Shown in pieces: positions 33,193 through 43,188 of a stretch of DNA of 64,000 nucleotides (its first letter is position 1; the number at the start of each line of letters is the position of its first letter). The notes beneath the pieces are model-generated. The model was not told the DNA's origin. It saw nothing but the letters and a program-made list of their open reading frames with translations, and made no database searches. The position numbers and the translations under genes were made by a program. The stretch comes from Andreprevotia lacus DSM 23236. GTDB lineage: Bacteria > Pseudomonadota > Gammaproteobacteria > Burkholderiales > Chitinibacteraceae. The DNA is taken from the NCBI RefSeq assembly GCF_900176275.1, contig NZ_FWXD01000005.1, positions 62,001-126,000 on the forward strand. The letters run 5' to 3'.

Positions 33193-34325
33193 AGAGCGCC
33201 GCCCGAGCACTGATCAATACAGCAAAGCATGCGGGCCGCCTGATTGGTCTGCTGCTGTTGTTTATCGTAGCGGCGGTACTGCTTGCGGCTGGCATCAACC
33301 AGTTTGACGAGCCTCTCGCACCGGAAACCCAAGTATGGCTGCAAGCACCCGGCGTCGATCACGATGCCGGTAACAACGGTTACTACTATCTGTATGGTTT
33401 TGCCAGCGGCAGCGCCAATCCGCATGCTGAAGGCAAACTTCAGCTTGAACAAGACCAGAGCGCTGGCGAGGCGCTGAAAGTCATCGGCACCCCACCGAAA
33501 TGCCCTATCAAGAACGGACCCTGCCTTGATTATATGCTGAGCCATGCCAGCGACTATCAACAGGCAGTGGCCAACAATCAGCCATTGCTCAAACGCTATG
33601 AAGCACTGATTGCGTATTCCGGCTTTGAAGAAAAGCTGGTTTCCATGGATACATTGCCCACACCGGGATATGGGCCAGCAATGGCCAGTGCAAAGCTATA
33701 TCTGGCCCAAACCGCGCTCGACATCGCGGCCAGCAAGCAAAACGCAGCTGATCACTTGCTCAAGCATCTCTCCTTCTGGATCAAAGCAGAGCAGGGCAGC
33801 TATTCGCTCATCAGTCTGATGGTGGCAACAGCCCAATTGCAGCAGGCCACCATTGTGACCAAAGAATTGCTGGCGCATTATCCCGCCCAGCTTGCCGGCC
33901 AACGTCCGGCGTTGCTGGCACTGCTCAAGGCCCGCAGCCAACGATCTACAACTGACTTGATGGCGCATGCCATGCGTGGCGAGTATTTTCTGGCTGCCAA
34001 TCTGCTCAAGATCAAGGCAGATGCTGATAGCCGCCAAACCATCAATGAGGCCGATGACCAAGCAATACCAAGCTGGCTTGGTCGCCTGCTCTTCAAAGGG
34101 TTTTATCAACAACATGCCACACTGAACCGCATGCGTGCCGTCTATGCCGATCAACTACGTTCGGCCAAACATGCATGTTCAGCAAGCGACTATTTGCAGC
34201 CTATCAATCCCATCGGCAAATTCATGGTTTGCGATATGTTTGATCCGACCTCATACGCGGATCGATTGAGCAATACACAGCGGATGGCAGCGGAACTTGC
34301 CAAACAACTGGAAAATACGCCCTGA
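33189..34325 (+). CDS. Hypothetical membrane-anchored protein
   Basis: A 378-residue protein with one strong hydrophobic helix near residues 15-38 (GLLLLFIVAAVLLAAG) and a large domain behind it. The topology suggests an inner-membrane anchor with a periplasmic body. The open frame begins far upstream inside hemJ; TTG 33189, overlapping the hemJ stop, is the most sensible start. Cysteines in PPKCPIKNGPC and KHACSAS might form disulfides. I do not recognise the family. It overlaps the CYTH gene by one base. Confidence 0.7.
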   Translation: MKSAARALINTAKHAGRLIGLLLLFIVAAVLLAAGINQFDEPLAPETQVWLQAPGVDHDAGNNGYYYLYGFASGSANPHAEGKLQLEQDQSAGEALKVIGTPPKCPIKNGPCLDYMLSHASDYQQAVANNQPLLKRYEALIAYSGFEEKLVSMDTLPTPGYGPAMASAKLYLAQTALDIAASKQNAADHLLKHLSFWIKAEQGSYSLISLMVATAQLQQATIVTKELLAHYPAQLAGQRPALLALLKARSQRSTTDLMAHAMRGEYFLAANLLKIKADADSRQTINEADDQAIPSWLGRLLFKGFYQQHATLNRMRAVYADQLRSAKHACSASDYLQPINPIGKFMVCDMFDPTSYADRLSNTQRMAAELAKQLENTP

Positions 34326-34789
34326 TGGCCACCGAAATCGAACGCAAATTCCTGCTCGCCAGCGATGACTGGCGCAGCCTTGCCCACAAGGCCACGCGCA
34401 TTGCGCAGGGCTATCTGAATACCGATCCGGCGCGCACCGTGCGCGTGCGCATCAAGGGCAGCCAGGGTTTTCTCACCATCAAGGGCAAGAACGAGGGCAT
34501 TGCGCGCGCCGAGTTTGAATACGAGGTGCCGCTGGCAGACGCCGAAGCCATGCTGGCGCTGTGCCCCAACGTGCTCGACAAAACCCGCCATCTGGTCGAA
34601 TTTGGCGGTTTTTTGTGGGAAATCGATGAATTTCATGGCGATAACGCCGGTTTGATCGTGGCCGAAATCGAGCTGCCCGCGGTCGACACCACGTTTGCCA
34701 AGCCGGAATGGCTGGGTAACGAAGTCTCTGGCGATGCGCGCTATTACAATAGTGCGCTGTCCAATCACCCCTACACGCAGTGGTCCTGA
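34325..34789 (+). CDS. CYTH domain protein (triphosphate tunnel metalloenzyme)
   Basis: A 154-residue protein of the CYTH/TTM fold. [14 protein letters not shown] contains the hallmark ExExK metal- and phosphate-binding motif; [16 protein letters not shown] and [10 protein letters not shown] follow, and AEIELPA near the C-terminus supplies acidic ligands. Such enzymes hydrolyse triphosphate or make cyclic nucleotides; the short proteobacterial type is usually a triphosphatase. TGATG coupling with the upstream gene, and a two-base gap before hemL. Confidence 0.9.
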   Translation: MATEIERKFLLASDDWRSLAHKATRIAQGYLNTDPARTVRVRIKGSQGFLTIKGKNEGIARAEFEYEVPLADAEAMLALCPNVLDKTRHLVEFGGFLWEIDEFHGDNAGLIVAEIELPAVDTTFAKPEWLGNEVSGDARYYNSALSNHPYTQWS

Positions 34790-34791
34790 AC

Positions 34792-36069
34792 ATGAGCAAG
34801 AACGAACAGCTTTTTGAACGCGCCCGCCAGCATATTCCCGGCGGCGTCAATTCGCCGGTGCGCGCTTTTGGCTCGGTCGGCGGCACGCCGCGCTTTTTCA
34901 GCAAGGGCGAGGGCGCCTATGTGTGGGATGCCGACGGCAAGCGCTATATCGATTACGTCGGCTCGTGGGGCCCGCTGATTCTTGGCCATGCCCACCCGGC
35001 GGTGATCGAGGCGGTCGAGCGCGCCGCACGCAACGGCCTGAGCTTTGGCGCACCGACCGAGGCAGAAATCGATCTGGCCGACCTGTTGTGCGAGCTGTTG
35101 CCATCCATGCAGCAAGTGCGGCTGGTTTCCAGCGGCACCGAGGCGACCATGAGCGCGATCCGCTTGGCGCGCGGTTTTACCGGCCGCGACAAGCTGATCA
35201 AGTTCGAGGGCTGCTATCACGGTCACGCCGACAGCCTGCTGGTGAAGGCGGGCTCGGGCCTGCTCACGTTCGGCAATCCATCGTCGGCCGGCGTGCCGGC
35301 TGCGGTGGCAGCCGATACCATCGTGCTGCCGTATAACGACGTGGCCGCGCTGCAGGCCGTGTTTGCCGAGCAGGGCAGCCAGATTGCCGCGCTCATCGTC
35401 GAGCCGGTGGCGGGCAATATGAACCTGGTGCCGGCCAGCGCCGAGTTTGTCGCCGCCATGCGCCAGCTCACGCAAGACCATGGCGCACTGCTGATTTACG
35501 ACGAAGTGATGACCGGGTTCCGCGTCGGCCTCGGCTGCGCGCAGGGCCTGCACGGCATCACGCCGGATCTGACTTGCCTCGGCAAAGTGGTGGGCGGGGG
35601 CATGCCGCTGGCCGCATTCGGCGGCCGTGCCGACGTGATGAACAAGCTGGCGCCGCTGGGCCCGGTATACCAGGCCGGCACTTTGTCGGGCAACCCGGTG
35701 GCCGTGGCGGCCGGCATGGCCACCTTGAACATCCTGCGTCAGCCCGGCTTTTATGCACAGCTGGCTGCCAATACGCAGCTGCTGTGCGATGGTCTGACCG
35801 ATGCCGCGCGCCAGGCCGGCGTGGCATTCTGCGCGCGTGCTGTGGGCGGCATGTTCGGCGTGTATTTCAGCGCCGAACCGCCGGCATCCTATGCCGATGT
35901 AATGGCATCCGACCGGGCTGCCTTCAACCGTTTCTTCCACGCCATGCTGGAAGAAGGCGTTTATCTGGCACCGTCGGCCTTCGAAGCGGGCTTTGTCTCG
36001 TTTTCGCATACGACCGTTGATCTGCGACAAACGGTGGAAAGTGCCGCCAAAGCGCTGCTCGTGCGTTAA
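34792..36069 (+). CDS. hemL: Glutamate-1-semialdehyde 2,1-aminomutase
   Basis: HemL, a PLP-dependent enzyme that makes 5-aminolevulinate in the C5 haem pathway; 425 residues from ATG 34792. N-terminal [18 protein letters not shown] is typical. The PLP-binding lysine lies in [16 protein letters not shown], and [15 protein letters not shown] holds the cofactor aspartate. Last gene of a run starting with the M48 protease, followed by two hairpins. Consistent with HemJ at 32.8 kb. Confidence 0.96.
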   Translation: MSKNEQLFERARQHIPGGVNSPVRAFGSVGGTPRFFSKGEGAYVWDADGKRYIDYVGSWGPLILGHAHPAVIEAVERAARNGLSFGAPTEAEIDLADLLCELLPSMQQVRLVSSGTEATMSAIRLARGFTGRDKLIKFEGCYHGHADSLLVKAGSGLLTFGNPSSAGVPAAVAADTIVLPYNDVAALQAVFAEQGSQIAALIVEPVAGNMNLVPASAEFVAAMRQLTQDHGALLIYDEVMTGFRVGLGCAQGLHGITPDLTCLGKVVGGGMPLAAFGGRADVMNKLAPLGPVYQAGTLSGNPVAVAAGMATLNILRQPGFYAQLAANTQLLCDGLTDAARQAGVAFCARAVGGMFGVYFSAEPPASYADVMASDRAAFNRFFHAMLEEGVYLAPSAFEAGFVSFSHTTVDLRQTVESAAKALLVR

Positions 36070-36093
36070 AAAACGCTTTACCGAAAAAAACAG

Positions 36094-36127
36094 GCCCGTT
36101 GCTCTTACTGAGCAGCGGGCTTTTTTC
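36094..36127 (+). terminator. Intrinsic terminator after hemL
   Basis: GCCCGTTGCT / AGCAGCGGGC stem (one mismatch) followed by TTTTTTCTT, 24 bases after the hemL stop. Confidence 0.85.
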
Positions 36128-36135
36128 TTACATGG

Positions 36136-36160
36136 ATACGCCCCATCTTGGGGCGTATTT
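36136..36160 (+). terminator. Second hairpin after hemL
   Basis: ATACGCCCC / GGGGCGTAT stem with a five-base loop and a short T-run (TTTC), directly behind the first terminator. It may act as a backup terminator. Confidence 0.6.
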
Positions 36161-36483
36161 CATGCACACCTTTGTTACATGCCATATGGAATGTGCATTT
36201 GCAGCATCTGCTACATAAAACTCATTATTTCATTCAACGTAATACTGATTTAAATTATAAATCAGCCAAACGCTTGTCCTGCGAAAATCCACTTTTATCC
36301 ATTGAACCAAGAGATTGTGGGGCTGGTGATATAGCGTGAAGTAACCGCTCATCTCACCGAGGAGCGGGCTTGAGCCACGAAAATATTAGTTTATCATTGC
36401 AACCTAATATTAGATTTGGCTTGATCAGCCCGACCGCCTGAAAGCGCCTGCATGGCAATCGGCAAGATCAAAACAAGGAAGAG
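36161..36483. other. AT-rich intergenic leader before the pilin operon
   Basis: About 320 bases without a gene, clearly more AT-rich than the surroundings. An imperfect palindrome CTGATTTAAATTATAAATCAG lies near 36246-36266, and AATATTAG is repeated near 36381 and 36408. The region must hold the pilin operon promoter, but I cannot fix a sigma-54 or sigma-70 site. Confidence 0.5.
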
Positions 36484-36933
36484 ATGACAATGGCTAAGCT
36501 GGACAACAACGCGACCGCACAGGCCGGGTTCACCTTGATTGAACTGATGGTGGCCATTTCGGTCGTGGCCATTCTTGCCGCGATTGCCTTTCCGGCCTAC
36601 AGCGAATACGTGCGCCGCGGCAAGCTGGTGGAAGCGCCGACCGAGCTGGCTGCGTCGCGCCTGCGTATCGAACAGTATTACCAGGACAACCGCCAGTTCA
36701 ATTCGGGCAGTGGTACTACCTGTGGCGTGAGCATGACCTCCACCTCGCAGAATTTCAGCTACACCTGCACCGCAGGCAGCACGAGCTACACCATTACGGC
36801 CACCGGCGTGACCGGCAAGCAAACTGCCGGTTTTACCTACACACTCGACCAGGACAACAACAAGAAGACCACGCTGTTCAAGGGTACGACTTCGTCGAAA
36901 ACCTGCTGGATGCTGAAGGGTAACGAATGTTGA
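36484..36933 (+). CDS. pilE: Type IV pilin (PilE-like)
   Basis: A 149-residue type IV pilin. The prepilin leader ends in QAG before FTLIELMVAISVVAILAAIA, with the cleavage glycine and the conserved Glu5. The hydrophobic N-terminal helix is followed by the globular domain with four cysteines (TCGV, YTCT, KTCW and a C-terminal cysteine). The two C-terminal ones flank a short D-region-like loop. ATG 36484 or ATG 36490 could start it; the upstream AAGGAAGAG suits the second. It is the first gene of the cluster and overlaps the next by 7 bases. Whether it is the major pilin or a minor one cannot be decided here. Confidence 0.88.
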   Translation: MTMAKLDNNATAQAGFTLIELMVAISVVAILAAIAFPAYSEYVRRGKLVEAPTELAASRLRIEQYYQDNRQFNSGSGTTCGVSMTSTSQNFSYTCTAGSTSYTITATGVTGKQTAGFTYTLDQDNNKKTTLFKGTTSSKTCWMLKGNEC

Positions 36934-37544
36934 ACCATATGAACCTGCGCCATACCCGTGGCTTCACGATGGTCGAGTTGGCCATCGCCATTGCCATACT
37001 CGGATTGCTGTTTGCATTTGCAGCACCGTCGGTCTCGACCATGATCCGCAACACGCAAATCCGCAATGCGGCCGAATCGATCCAGAACGGCCTGCAACTG
37101 GCGCGCACCGCTGCGCTGCGGCAGAACCGCAATGTCAGTTTCTGGCTGGTCAGCAGCACCGATCCCAAAAACCTCGACAGCAGCTGTACCACCAGTGCCA
37201 CCGGGCCCTCGTGGATGGTCAGTGTCAATGATCCGACCGGCAAATGCGATATCACCGTGTCGGACAGCACCGATCCGATGACGGTGGACAAGCACGCTGC
37301 CGGCGAGGGCAGCCTCAACACCGTGCTGACCTCGCAACCGACTTCAGGTGCCGACCGCGTCACCTTCAATGGTTTGGGTCAGCGTATCAGCGGCAGCAAT
37401 CAATACACGCAAATCAACATCGCACTGAACAACGCGTCCAGCGATGACCGTCCCATGCGCATCGAAATCGGTACCGGCGGGCTGATCCGCATGTGTGATC
37501 CATCCGTCACTGCCAGCACCGATTCACGCCGTTGCCTGTACTGA
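36927..37544 (+). CDS. fimT: Minor pseudopilin FimT/FimU family
   Basis: A 205-residue pseudopilin, GspH/FimT type. The prepilin peptidase site is RGFTMVELAIAIAILGLLFAF, with Glu5. The body includes AAESIQNGLQLARTAALRQN, the conserved GspH helix. It is needed for initiation of the pilus tip complex in type IV pili, and FimT of some species binds DNA in competence. Its start overlaps the upstream pilin gene, and pilV follows 13 bases later. Confidence 0.9.
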   Translation: MLNHMNLRHTRGFTMVELAIAIAILGLLFAFAAPSVSTMIRNTQIRNAAESIQNGLQLARTAALRQNRNVSFWLVSSTDPKNLDSSCTTSATGPSWMVSVNDPTGKCDITVSDSTDPMTVDKHAAGEGSLNTVLTSQPTSGADRVTFNGLGQRISGSNQYTQINIALNNASSDDRPMRIEIGTGGLIRMCDPSVTASTDSRRCLY

Positions 37545-37557
37545 ACGGAGCAAGACC

Positions 37558-37986
37558 ATGAATGCAACCATTTCCATCCGCAATCAACAAGGTTCCACCA
37601 TCCTCGAGGCCCTCGTCGCCATCCTGATCTTTTCGATCGGCGTGCTGTCGGTTGTGGCGCTTCAGGGGGTGATGATGCGCGATGCCAGTGCATCGAAGTA
37701 TCGCGCCGATGCCTCTTTTCTCAGCTCCGAACTGATCGGCCGCATGTGGGGTGATACTGCCAACCTGGCCAAGTATGACACTACCAGCGGCGGTACTTAT
37801 CAGCCGCGCACCGACTGGGTGAACAAGGTGGCAGCCAATCTCGTCAACGGTTCGGCCACCGTTGCCGTCACCAATACCACCACGGGCGCGGTCACCAAGA
37901 GCGATGTGATCATCACCGTGTTGTGGACACCGCCCAGCGACGTACAGCACAAGTTCGTCACCTCCACCTCGCTGATCAAGCAGTGA
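37558..37986 (+). CDS. pilV: Type IV pilus minor pilin PilV
   Basis: A 142-residue minor pilin from ATG 37558. The cleavage region QQGSTILEALVAILIFSIGV has serine at the position after glycine and Glu at position 5; this is usual for PilV proteins. It belongs to the tip complex with PilW and PilX. A CGGAGCAAGACC ribosome site precedes the ATG. Confidence 0.88.
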   Translation: MNATISIRNQQGSTILEALVAILIFSIGVLSVVALQGVMMRDASASKYRADASFLSSELIGRMWGDTANLAKYDTTSGGTYQPRTDWVNKVAANLVNGSATVAVTNTTTGAVTKSDVIITVLWTPPSDVQHKFVTSTSLIKQ

Positions 37987-37994
37987 GTACCGCC

Positions 37995-39083
37995 ATGCAC
38001 ACGCGCAAGCAGACCGGCTTCACCATCGTCGAACTGATGGTCGGCATTACCCTCGGGCTTTTGAGCACGCTGGTGGTGATGCAGGTATTTTCATCATCCG
38101 AAGGCCAGAAACGCACCACCACCGGCGGCTCCGATGCCCAGACCACCAGTTCGCTGGCCTTGTACACGCTGGAACGCGAACTGCGCGGTGCCGGTTACGG
38201 CTTGACCAGCAACCAGTCCATGGTGGGCTGCAACATCAAGGCACGCTACGGCGGCACAACCAACACGCTGGCCTTCAACAGCCCGGTGGTCATCACCGAT
38301 GGCGCCAGCGGTGCGTCGGACAGCATACGCATTTTCAGCGGCACTGCCGCCGCCGCTGCCATGCCCGTCCAGCTGCGCGACGACATGCCCGACTCCTTGT
38401 CATCCAGCACGTTCAAAAGCTTCTTCCCGGGTGGCATCAATAATGGTGACCTGGTGGTATTCATTCCAACCCCCGTCAGCAGCAGCACCTGGTGTTCGGT
38501 GATCCAGGCCACGCAAGACGGCAAGAACAGCACCAACGGCAACATCTCGCACGTTGCCACCAGCTCGGCGCCATATAACGACGCATCCACCAACATCTTT
38601 CCCAGCGGGGGCTACAAGGCCAACGACTATTTCGTCGATATCGGTCAGCTGGTCGATCACACTTATTACCTTGATCAGACCACCGGTACGCTGAAAATGG
38701 ATACCCGCGATCTATCCGGCGCTGCGGCCACCACCAGTGAAGTGTTCTCGCAAGTGGTCAACATGCAGGCCAAGTACGGCAAGGATACCAACGGCGACAA
38801 CACCGTCGATGCCTGGAACAACAGCACGCCGGCCACCGCAGCCGCCTGGCTGCAAATCCGTGCTGTGCGGCTGGCCGTGCTGTCGCGCAACAGCCAGTGG
38901 GACAAGAATGTGGTGACCAGCACGGCCCCCAGCTGGGATTGCGCAGATAGCGGCGATGCCAACTGGAGCAGCAGCAGCAGCAAGTGCACCTTCACCATGC
39001 CCAGCGGCACCGACTGGCAACACTACCGCTACAAGGTTGCCGAAACCGTCGTTCCCCTGCGCAACATGATCTGGAGCCAATGA
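37995..39083 (+). CDS. pilW: Type IV pilus minor pilin PilW
   Basis: A 362-residue minor pilin. The leader QTGFTIVELMVGITLGLLST has the peptidase site, and LALYTLERELRGAGYGL is the diagnostic helix of PilW. The large globular part carries DTNGDNTVDAW, a calcium-type loop. ATG 37995 follows pilV by 8 bases; the stop overlaps the pilX start by 4 bases. Confidence 0.9.
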   Translation: MHTRKQTGFTIVELMVGITLGLLSTLVVMQVFSSSEGQKRTTTGGSDAQTTSSLALYTLERELRGAGYGLTSNQSMVGCNIKARYGGTTNTLAFNSPVVITDGASGASDSIRIFSGTAAAAAMPVQLRDDMPDSLSSSTFKSFFPGGINNGDLVVFIPTPVSSSTWCSVIQATQDGKNSTNGNISHVATSSAPYNDASTNIFPSGGYKANDYFVDIGQLVDHTYYLDQTTGTLKMDTRDLSGAAATTSEVFSQVVNMQAKYGKDTNGDNTVDAWNNSTPATAAAWLQIRAVRLAVLSRNSQWDKNVVTSTAPSWDCADSGDANWSSSSSKCTFTMPSGTDWQHYRYKVAETVVPLRNMIWSQ

Positions 39084-39739
39084 CCATGATGTCCAACGGC
39101 CCCCTTACCTTGCGCAGCATGCGCACACAGCAAGGCATCGCGCTGTTTCTGGCCCTGATCGCGCTGGTGGTGATGACGCTGGCTGCCATCGCCCTGGTCA
39201 AGTCTGTCGACAGTGGCACGCTGGTCATCGGCAACCTCAGCTTCAAACAGGCAGCAGTCGTCGCTGCCGATCATGCAGCCGAAGATGCCGTCAGCTGGCT
39301 GCAGACCAATGCCACCGGCACCACGCTGGACAGCAACAACACAGCCGCCGGCTACTACGCCACCTATCTGGCCGACCTGGACCCGACCGGCAACTCGACC
39401 AAGACCGGCCGCGTGATGGTCGACTGGGACAACAACAACTGCAATGGCTACTCCGGTACTTGCATAGACCCGGTGTCCACCACCACCACGTCGGACGGCA
39501 CCACGGTCAGCTACCTGATTTCCCGGCAGTGCACACTAACCGGCAGCGTAAACGCCACCAACCAGATGTGCAGCCGGCCGGGCACTTCGTCGTCTGCCAA
39601 CAACCAGGCGCGCAATTCAATAAGTTACAACGAATACAGCTTCAACCTGTCGTTCAGCGGTCCCTACTACCGGATCATCGTGCGCGCCAAGGGCGCACGC
39701 AATACGGTCAGTTACACCGAAACGTTGATGCACATGTAA
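39080..39739 (+). CDS. pilX: Type IV pilus minor pilin PilX
   Basis: A 219-residue protein. QQGIALFLALIALVVMTLAA resembles the PilX N-terminal helix, which lacks Glu5. AAVVAADHAAEDAVSWLQ is the conserved segment behind it. The start is ATG 39080 (ATGA overlap with pilW) or the ATGs at 39086 or 39089. PilX works with PilY1 at the pilus tip. Confidence 0.87.
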   Translation: MTMMSNGPLTLRSMRTQQGIALFLALIALVVMTLAAIALVKSVDSGTLVIGNLSFKQAAVVAADHAAEDAVSWLQTNATGTTLDSNNTAAGYYATYLADLDPTGNSTKTGRVMVDWDNNNCNGYSGTCIDPVSTTTTSDGTTVSYLISRQCTLTGSVNATNQMCSRPGTSSSANNQARNSISYNEYSFNLSFSGPYYRIIVRAKGARNTVSYTETLMHM

Positions 39740-39755
39740 GTGGTTGATGGAGCAC

Positions 39756-42700
39756 ATGATGAAAACCAATCCCTACCAGCTGACCCGCATCGCTGCCGCA
39801 TTGCTGGCGCTTTCAGCCATCAGCACCGGCGCACTGGCAGCCCTTACCGATATTTCCGATCAGCCGATCGCCTCGACGGGCACGGTGGCCGCCAAACCCA
39901 ACATCCTGTTCATACTTGATGATTCGGGCAGTATGGATGATACCGTGCTGCCCGATGGGCTGGAGACCACGGGCTACTGCTATGGCTATTCGGGATACAA
40001 CCATATTTTCTATGATCCCAATACAACCTACGCCGTACCAGTCACCTCAACGGGTGCCAATCTGAATGCCAGCTCGCCAACAAGCTTCACCCGCGCCTAT
40101 GTGAACGGCTACGATACCACGGCGGGTACGGTCGACCTGTCAAATACAGCCAATCTGCCCACGACACCGAATCAGGTACTGGACAATCCAAGCTGTACCC
40201 GCCGTTGCACCTATCACACCGGGCCGGCTTTCTATTACGCAACGGATAACGGCAGTGCCGCGAATGTTTGCGATGACGACAGCAAGTACACGCCAGTCAC
40301 CTCGCTCAGCACCGCCGCGCAGAAACTCAATTACGCCAACTGGTATTCCTACTACCGCAAGCGCATCTATTTTGCCCGGGCTGCGGCATCGTTTGCGTTC
40401 CAGCCACTGGATAACAAGTTCCGCGTTGGTTTTACCACCATCCACGCCAATGATCCGACCGATTTCCTCAATGTAGCTGATTTCGACAGCACGCAAAAGA
40501 GTACGTTCTACAGCACAATGTTCAGCACCGCGCCAGGAAGCTCTACCCCACTGCGCGGCGCATTGTCGATTGCTGGTCGCTACTATGCAAAAAAACTGGC
40601 GAATCAGACCTATGACCCGATGCAGTATGCCTGCCAGAAAAACTTTACCATTCTCTCCACCGACGGCTACTGGAATACCGCTGACGAAACAGGTGCCCGC
40701 AGAGGCTACAAACTGGATGGCACAAACTGGGTAGGCAATCAGGACAGCGGCCTGGATGTCCCTTACAACGACAAGCTCAATGCCCGCGATACCACGGGCG
40801 TATCAAATTCGCTGGCCGACATCGCCGCGTACTACTACAACACCGACTTGCGCACATCAGCGCAGGGCAATTGCACCGGCAGCGTCACCGGCGTTTCGGT
40901 TTGCTCGGACTCGCGCGATACCAAGTACGATACGCAGCGCATGTACACCTATACCATCGGTCTGGGCCTGAACGGCAATCTGACCTATGTCGATGGCTAC
41001 GATACCCCTGCACAGGGTGATTATCTGAAAATCCTCCAGGGCACAAAATTCTGGGGAGACCCGATCAGCAATACAACCTATGCCCGCATCGATGACCTGT
41101 GGCATGCCGCGGTCAACGGTCACGGCCACTACTACAGCGCCAACAACGCCAATGAGCTGGCTACTTCGCTCAACGATGCGCTGGCCAAGATCAATGCACA
41201 AACGGGCTCCTCATCGGCGGCGGCCACATCCAATCTGGAACCGGTACAAGGTGACAACTTTGCCTATGTGGCAAGCTATCGCACACAGGAATGGTATGGC
41301 GATGTTCTCTCCTCCACCGTCGATCCCACGACAGGGGCAGTTGCATTAACAAATGACGCCAATGGCTTTCCCATTCCAGGCACCTATGTCTGGTCGGCGC
41401 AAGCCCAGCTGGACCCGCTCGCCGGCGATGGCACCGACAGCCGCACCATCTATTTCTTTGACAGCACCCAGACCAGCAAGCTCAACAGCTTTACCTACGC
41501 CAATCTGGACGCCACCAAAAAAGCCTATTTCAGCAATGTATGCGTGTCGCCATACAAACTGACCCAATGCACCGGCATGAGCTCAGCCAACCAGACCATC
41601 GCCAATTCGGGCGACAATATGGTGAAATATCTGCGCGGCCAATACAGCTACGAGGGCGGAGTGGCCGGCAAAGACGAACTATATCGCCCGCGCACTCACC
41701 GTCTGGGTGATATCGTCAATGCCAGCCCGGCATTTGCCGGCAAACCCAAGCTGCCGTATGGCGATACCGGATACTCGGACTACATCACCGCACAAGCAAG
41801 CCGTGCCGGCACGGTCTATGCCGCAGCCAACGACGGCATGCTGCACGCCTTCAATGCCAGCAACGGCAACGAGCGCTGGGCCTATATCCCCACCGCCGTG
41901 ATGCCCAATCTGTACAAGCTGGCCGCCACCGACTACCCCAGCAATCACCAGTATTTTGTTGATGGCTCACCTGTCGTCGGCGACGTCTATTTTGGCAGCG
42001 CATGGCACACCATTCTGGTGGGCGGCCTCGGCAAGGGCGGCAGATCCTACTATGCACTCGACATTACCGACCCGACTGCCCCGAAAGCACTGTGGGAGTT
42101 TTCCGATACCAATCTGGGCTACAGCTATGGCAATCCCGTCATTGCCAAGCTGCGTGATGGCACCTGGGTAGTCATGGTCAGCGGTGGCTACAACAATGCC
42201 GACGGCAATGGTCACCTGTTTATCGTCAACGCCGCGACCGGCGCCAAAGTTACCGGTGGCGATATCCAGACCTACACCAGCGGCAGCACACCGGCCGGCA
42301 CCAGCGGCAGCCCGAGTGGCATGGTAAAAATCGAAGCCTGGGTCGACAGCCAGACCGACAACACTGCCCAACGTGTCTACGGCGGCGATCTGCTGGGCAA
42401 TGTCTGGCGTTTCGATATCAACGACATCATCGCCCCAAGTGGCAAAGAAGCCATGCTGCTGGCCAATCTGAGCATCAGCAGCACCCCGCAACCCATCACA
42501 ACACGCCCCAGAGTGGCAAAAGGAACTTATGGTGGTAGCGATTACAACTTTGTCATGGTGGCCACCGGCAAATATATGGGTCAGAGCGACCTGACCAGCA
42601 CTGCGCAGCAGAGCGTATACGGGATCAAGGACACGCTGGGCAGCACCAGCCTGGGCAATTTCCGTTCACGCTCGGATGTCGTCAGCCAGACGCTGACCAA

Positions 42701-43136
42701 TGCAACCATCGGCGGCAAATCGGTATTGACCGTGACCCAGAATCCAGTGGACTGGAGCAGCAAGATGGGCTGGTATTTTGACTTCCTTGCCACCGGCGAG
42801 CGCTCGAATATTGAAATGCAGCAACAATTCAATATCCTGTCGGTGATCGGCAACGTGCCAGGCAGCTCGACTTGCGTGGCAGGCGGCGGTTATGCAAACA
42901 AATACTTTGTCGACATAATGACCGGTTCCAGCCTGTCAACCAGTGACAACAACATCATTGGTACCCGTCTGGATACCGATTCGCTGATTGCCGGTCAGAC
43001 ACTGGTGAAAGTGGGCGACAAACTGGTCAACATCACCACCTGCACCACCGGCTGCGTGAAGGCAGAAAGCGTGCCGGCCATCCCAGCAGCTGCCGGGGAT
43101 TCACGCCGGATCTCGTGGCGTGAATTGGTGAACTGA
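39756..43136 (+). CDS. pilY1: Type IV pilus tip adhesin/assembly protein PilY1
   Basis: A protein of 1126 residues with a signal peptide. The N-terminal von Willebrand factor A domain has the metal-site motif DDSGSMDD. The C-terminal beta-propeller shows YAAANDGMLHAFNASNGNE, ALDITDPTAPKALWEF and VYGGDLLGNVWRFDI, all hallmarks of PilY1/PilC. PilY1 caps the pilus, primes assembly and senses surfaces. It is last in the pilin operon, followed by a terminator. Start ATG 39756 or 39759. Confidence 0.93.
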   Translation: MMKTNPYQLTRIAAALLALSAISTGALAALTDISDQPIASTGTVAAKPNILFILDDSGSMDDTVLPDGLETTGYCYGYSGYNHIFYDPNTTYAVPVTSTGANLNASSPTSFTRAYVNGYDTTAGTVDLSNTANLPTTPNQVLDNPSCTRRCTYHTGPAFYYATDNGSAANVCDDDSKYTPVTSLSTAAQKLNYANWYSYYRKRIYFARAAASFAFQPLDNKFRVGFTTIHANDPTDFLNVADFDSTQKSTFYSTMFSTAPGSSTPLRGALSIAGRYYAKKLANQTYDPMQYACQKNFTILSTDGYWNTADETGARRGYKLDGTNWVGNQDSGLDVPYNDKLNARDTTGVSNSLADIAAYYYNTDLRTSAQGNCTGSVTGVSVCSDSRDTKYDTQRMYTYTIGLGLNGNLTYVDGYDTPAQGDYLKILQGTKFWGDPISNTTYARIDDLWHAAVNGHGHYYSANNANELATSLNDALAKINAQTGSSSAAATSNLEPVQGDNFAYVASYRTQEWYGDVLSSTVDPTTGAVALTNDANGFPIPGTYVWSAQAQLDPLAGDGTDSRTIYFFDSTQTSKLNSFTYANLDATKKAYFSNVCVSPYKLTQCTGMSSANQTIANSGDNMVKYLRGQYSYEGGVAGKDELYRPRTHRLGDIVNASPAFAGKPKLPYGDTGYSDYITAQASRAGTVYAAANDGMLHAFNASNGNERWAYIPTAVMPNLYKLAATDYPSNHQYFVDGSPVVGDVYFGSAWHTILVGGLGKGGRSYYALDITDPTAPKALWEFSDTNLGYSYGNPVIAKLRDGTWVVMVSGGYNNADGNGHLFIVNAATGAKVTGGDIQTYTSGSTPAGTSGSPSGMVKIEAWVDSQTDNTAQRVYGGDLLGNVWRFDINDIIAPSGKEAMLLANLSISSTPQPITTRPRVAKGTYGGSDYNFVMVATGKYMGQSDLTSTAQQSVYGIKDTLGSTSLGNFRSRSDVVSQTLTNATIGGKSVLTVTQNPVDWSSKMGWYFDFLATGERSNIEMQQQFNILSVIGNVPGSSTCVAGGGYANKYFVDIMTGSSLSTSDNNIIGTRLDTDSLIAGQTLVKVGDKLVNITTCTTGCVKAESVPAIPAAAGDSRRISWRELVN

Positions 43137-43154
43137 GCAAACTGTACCAAGATA

Positions 43155-43183
43155 AGAGCCTGGCGTTTGCCAGGCTCTTTTTT
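43155..43183 (+). terminator. Intrinsic terminator after pilY1
   Basis: AGAGCCTGG / CCAGGCTCT hairpin followed by TTTTTT. It ends six bases before the ATG of the TonB-like gene, so that gene may be translated poorly from this transcript. Confidence 0.88.
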
Positions 43184-43188
43184 ATGCC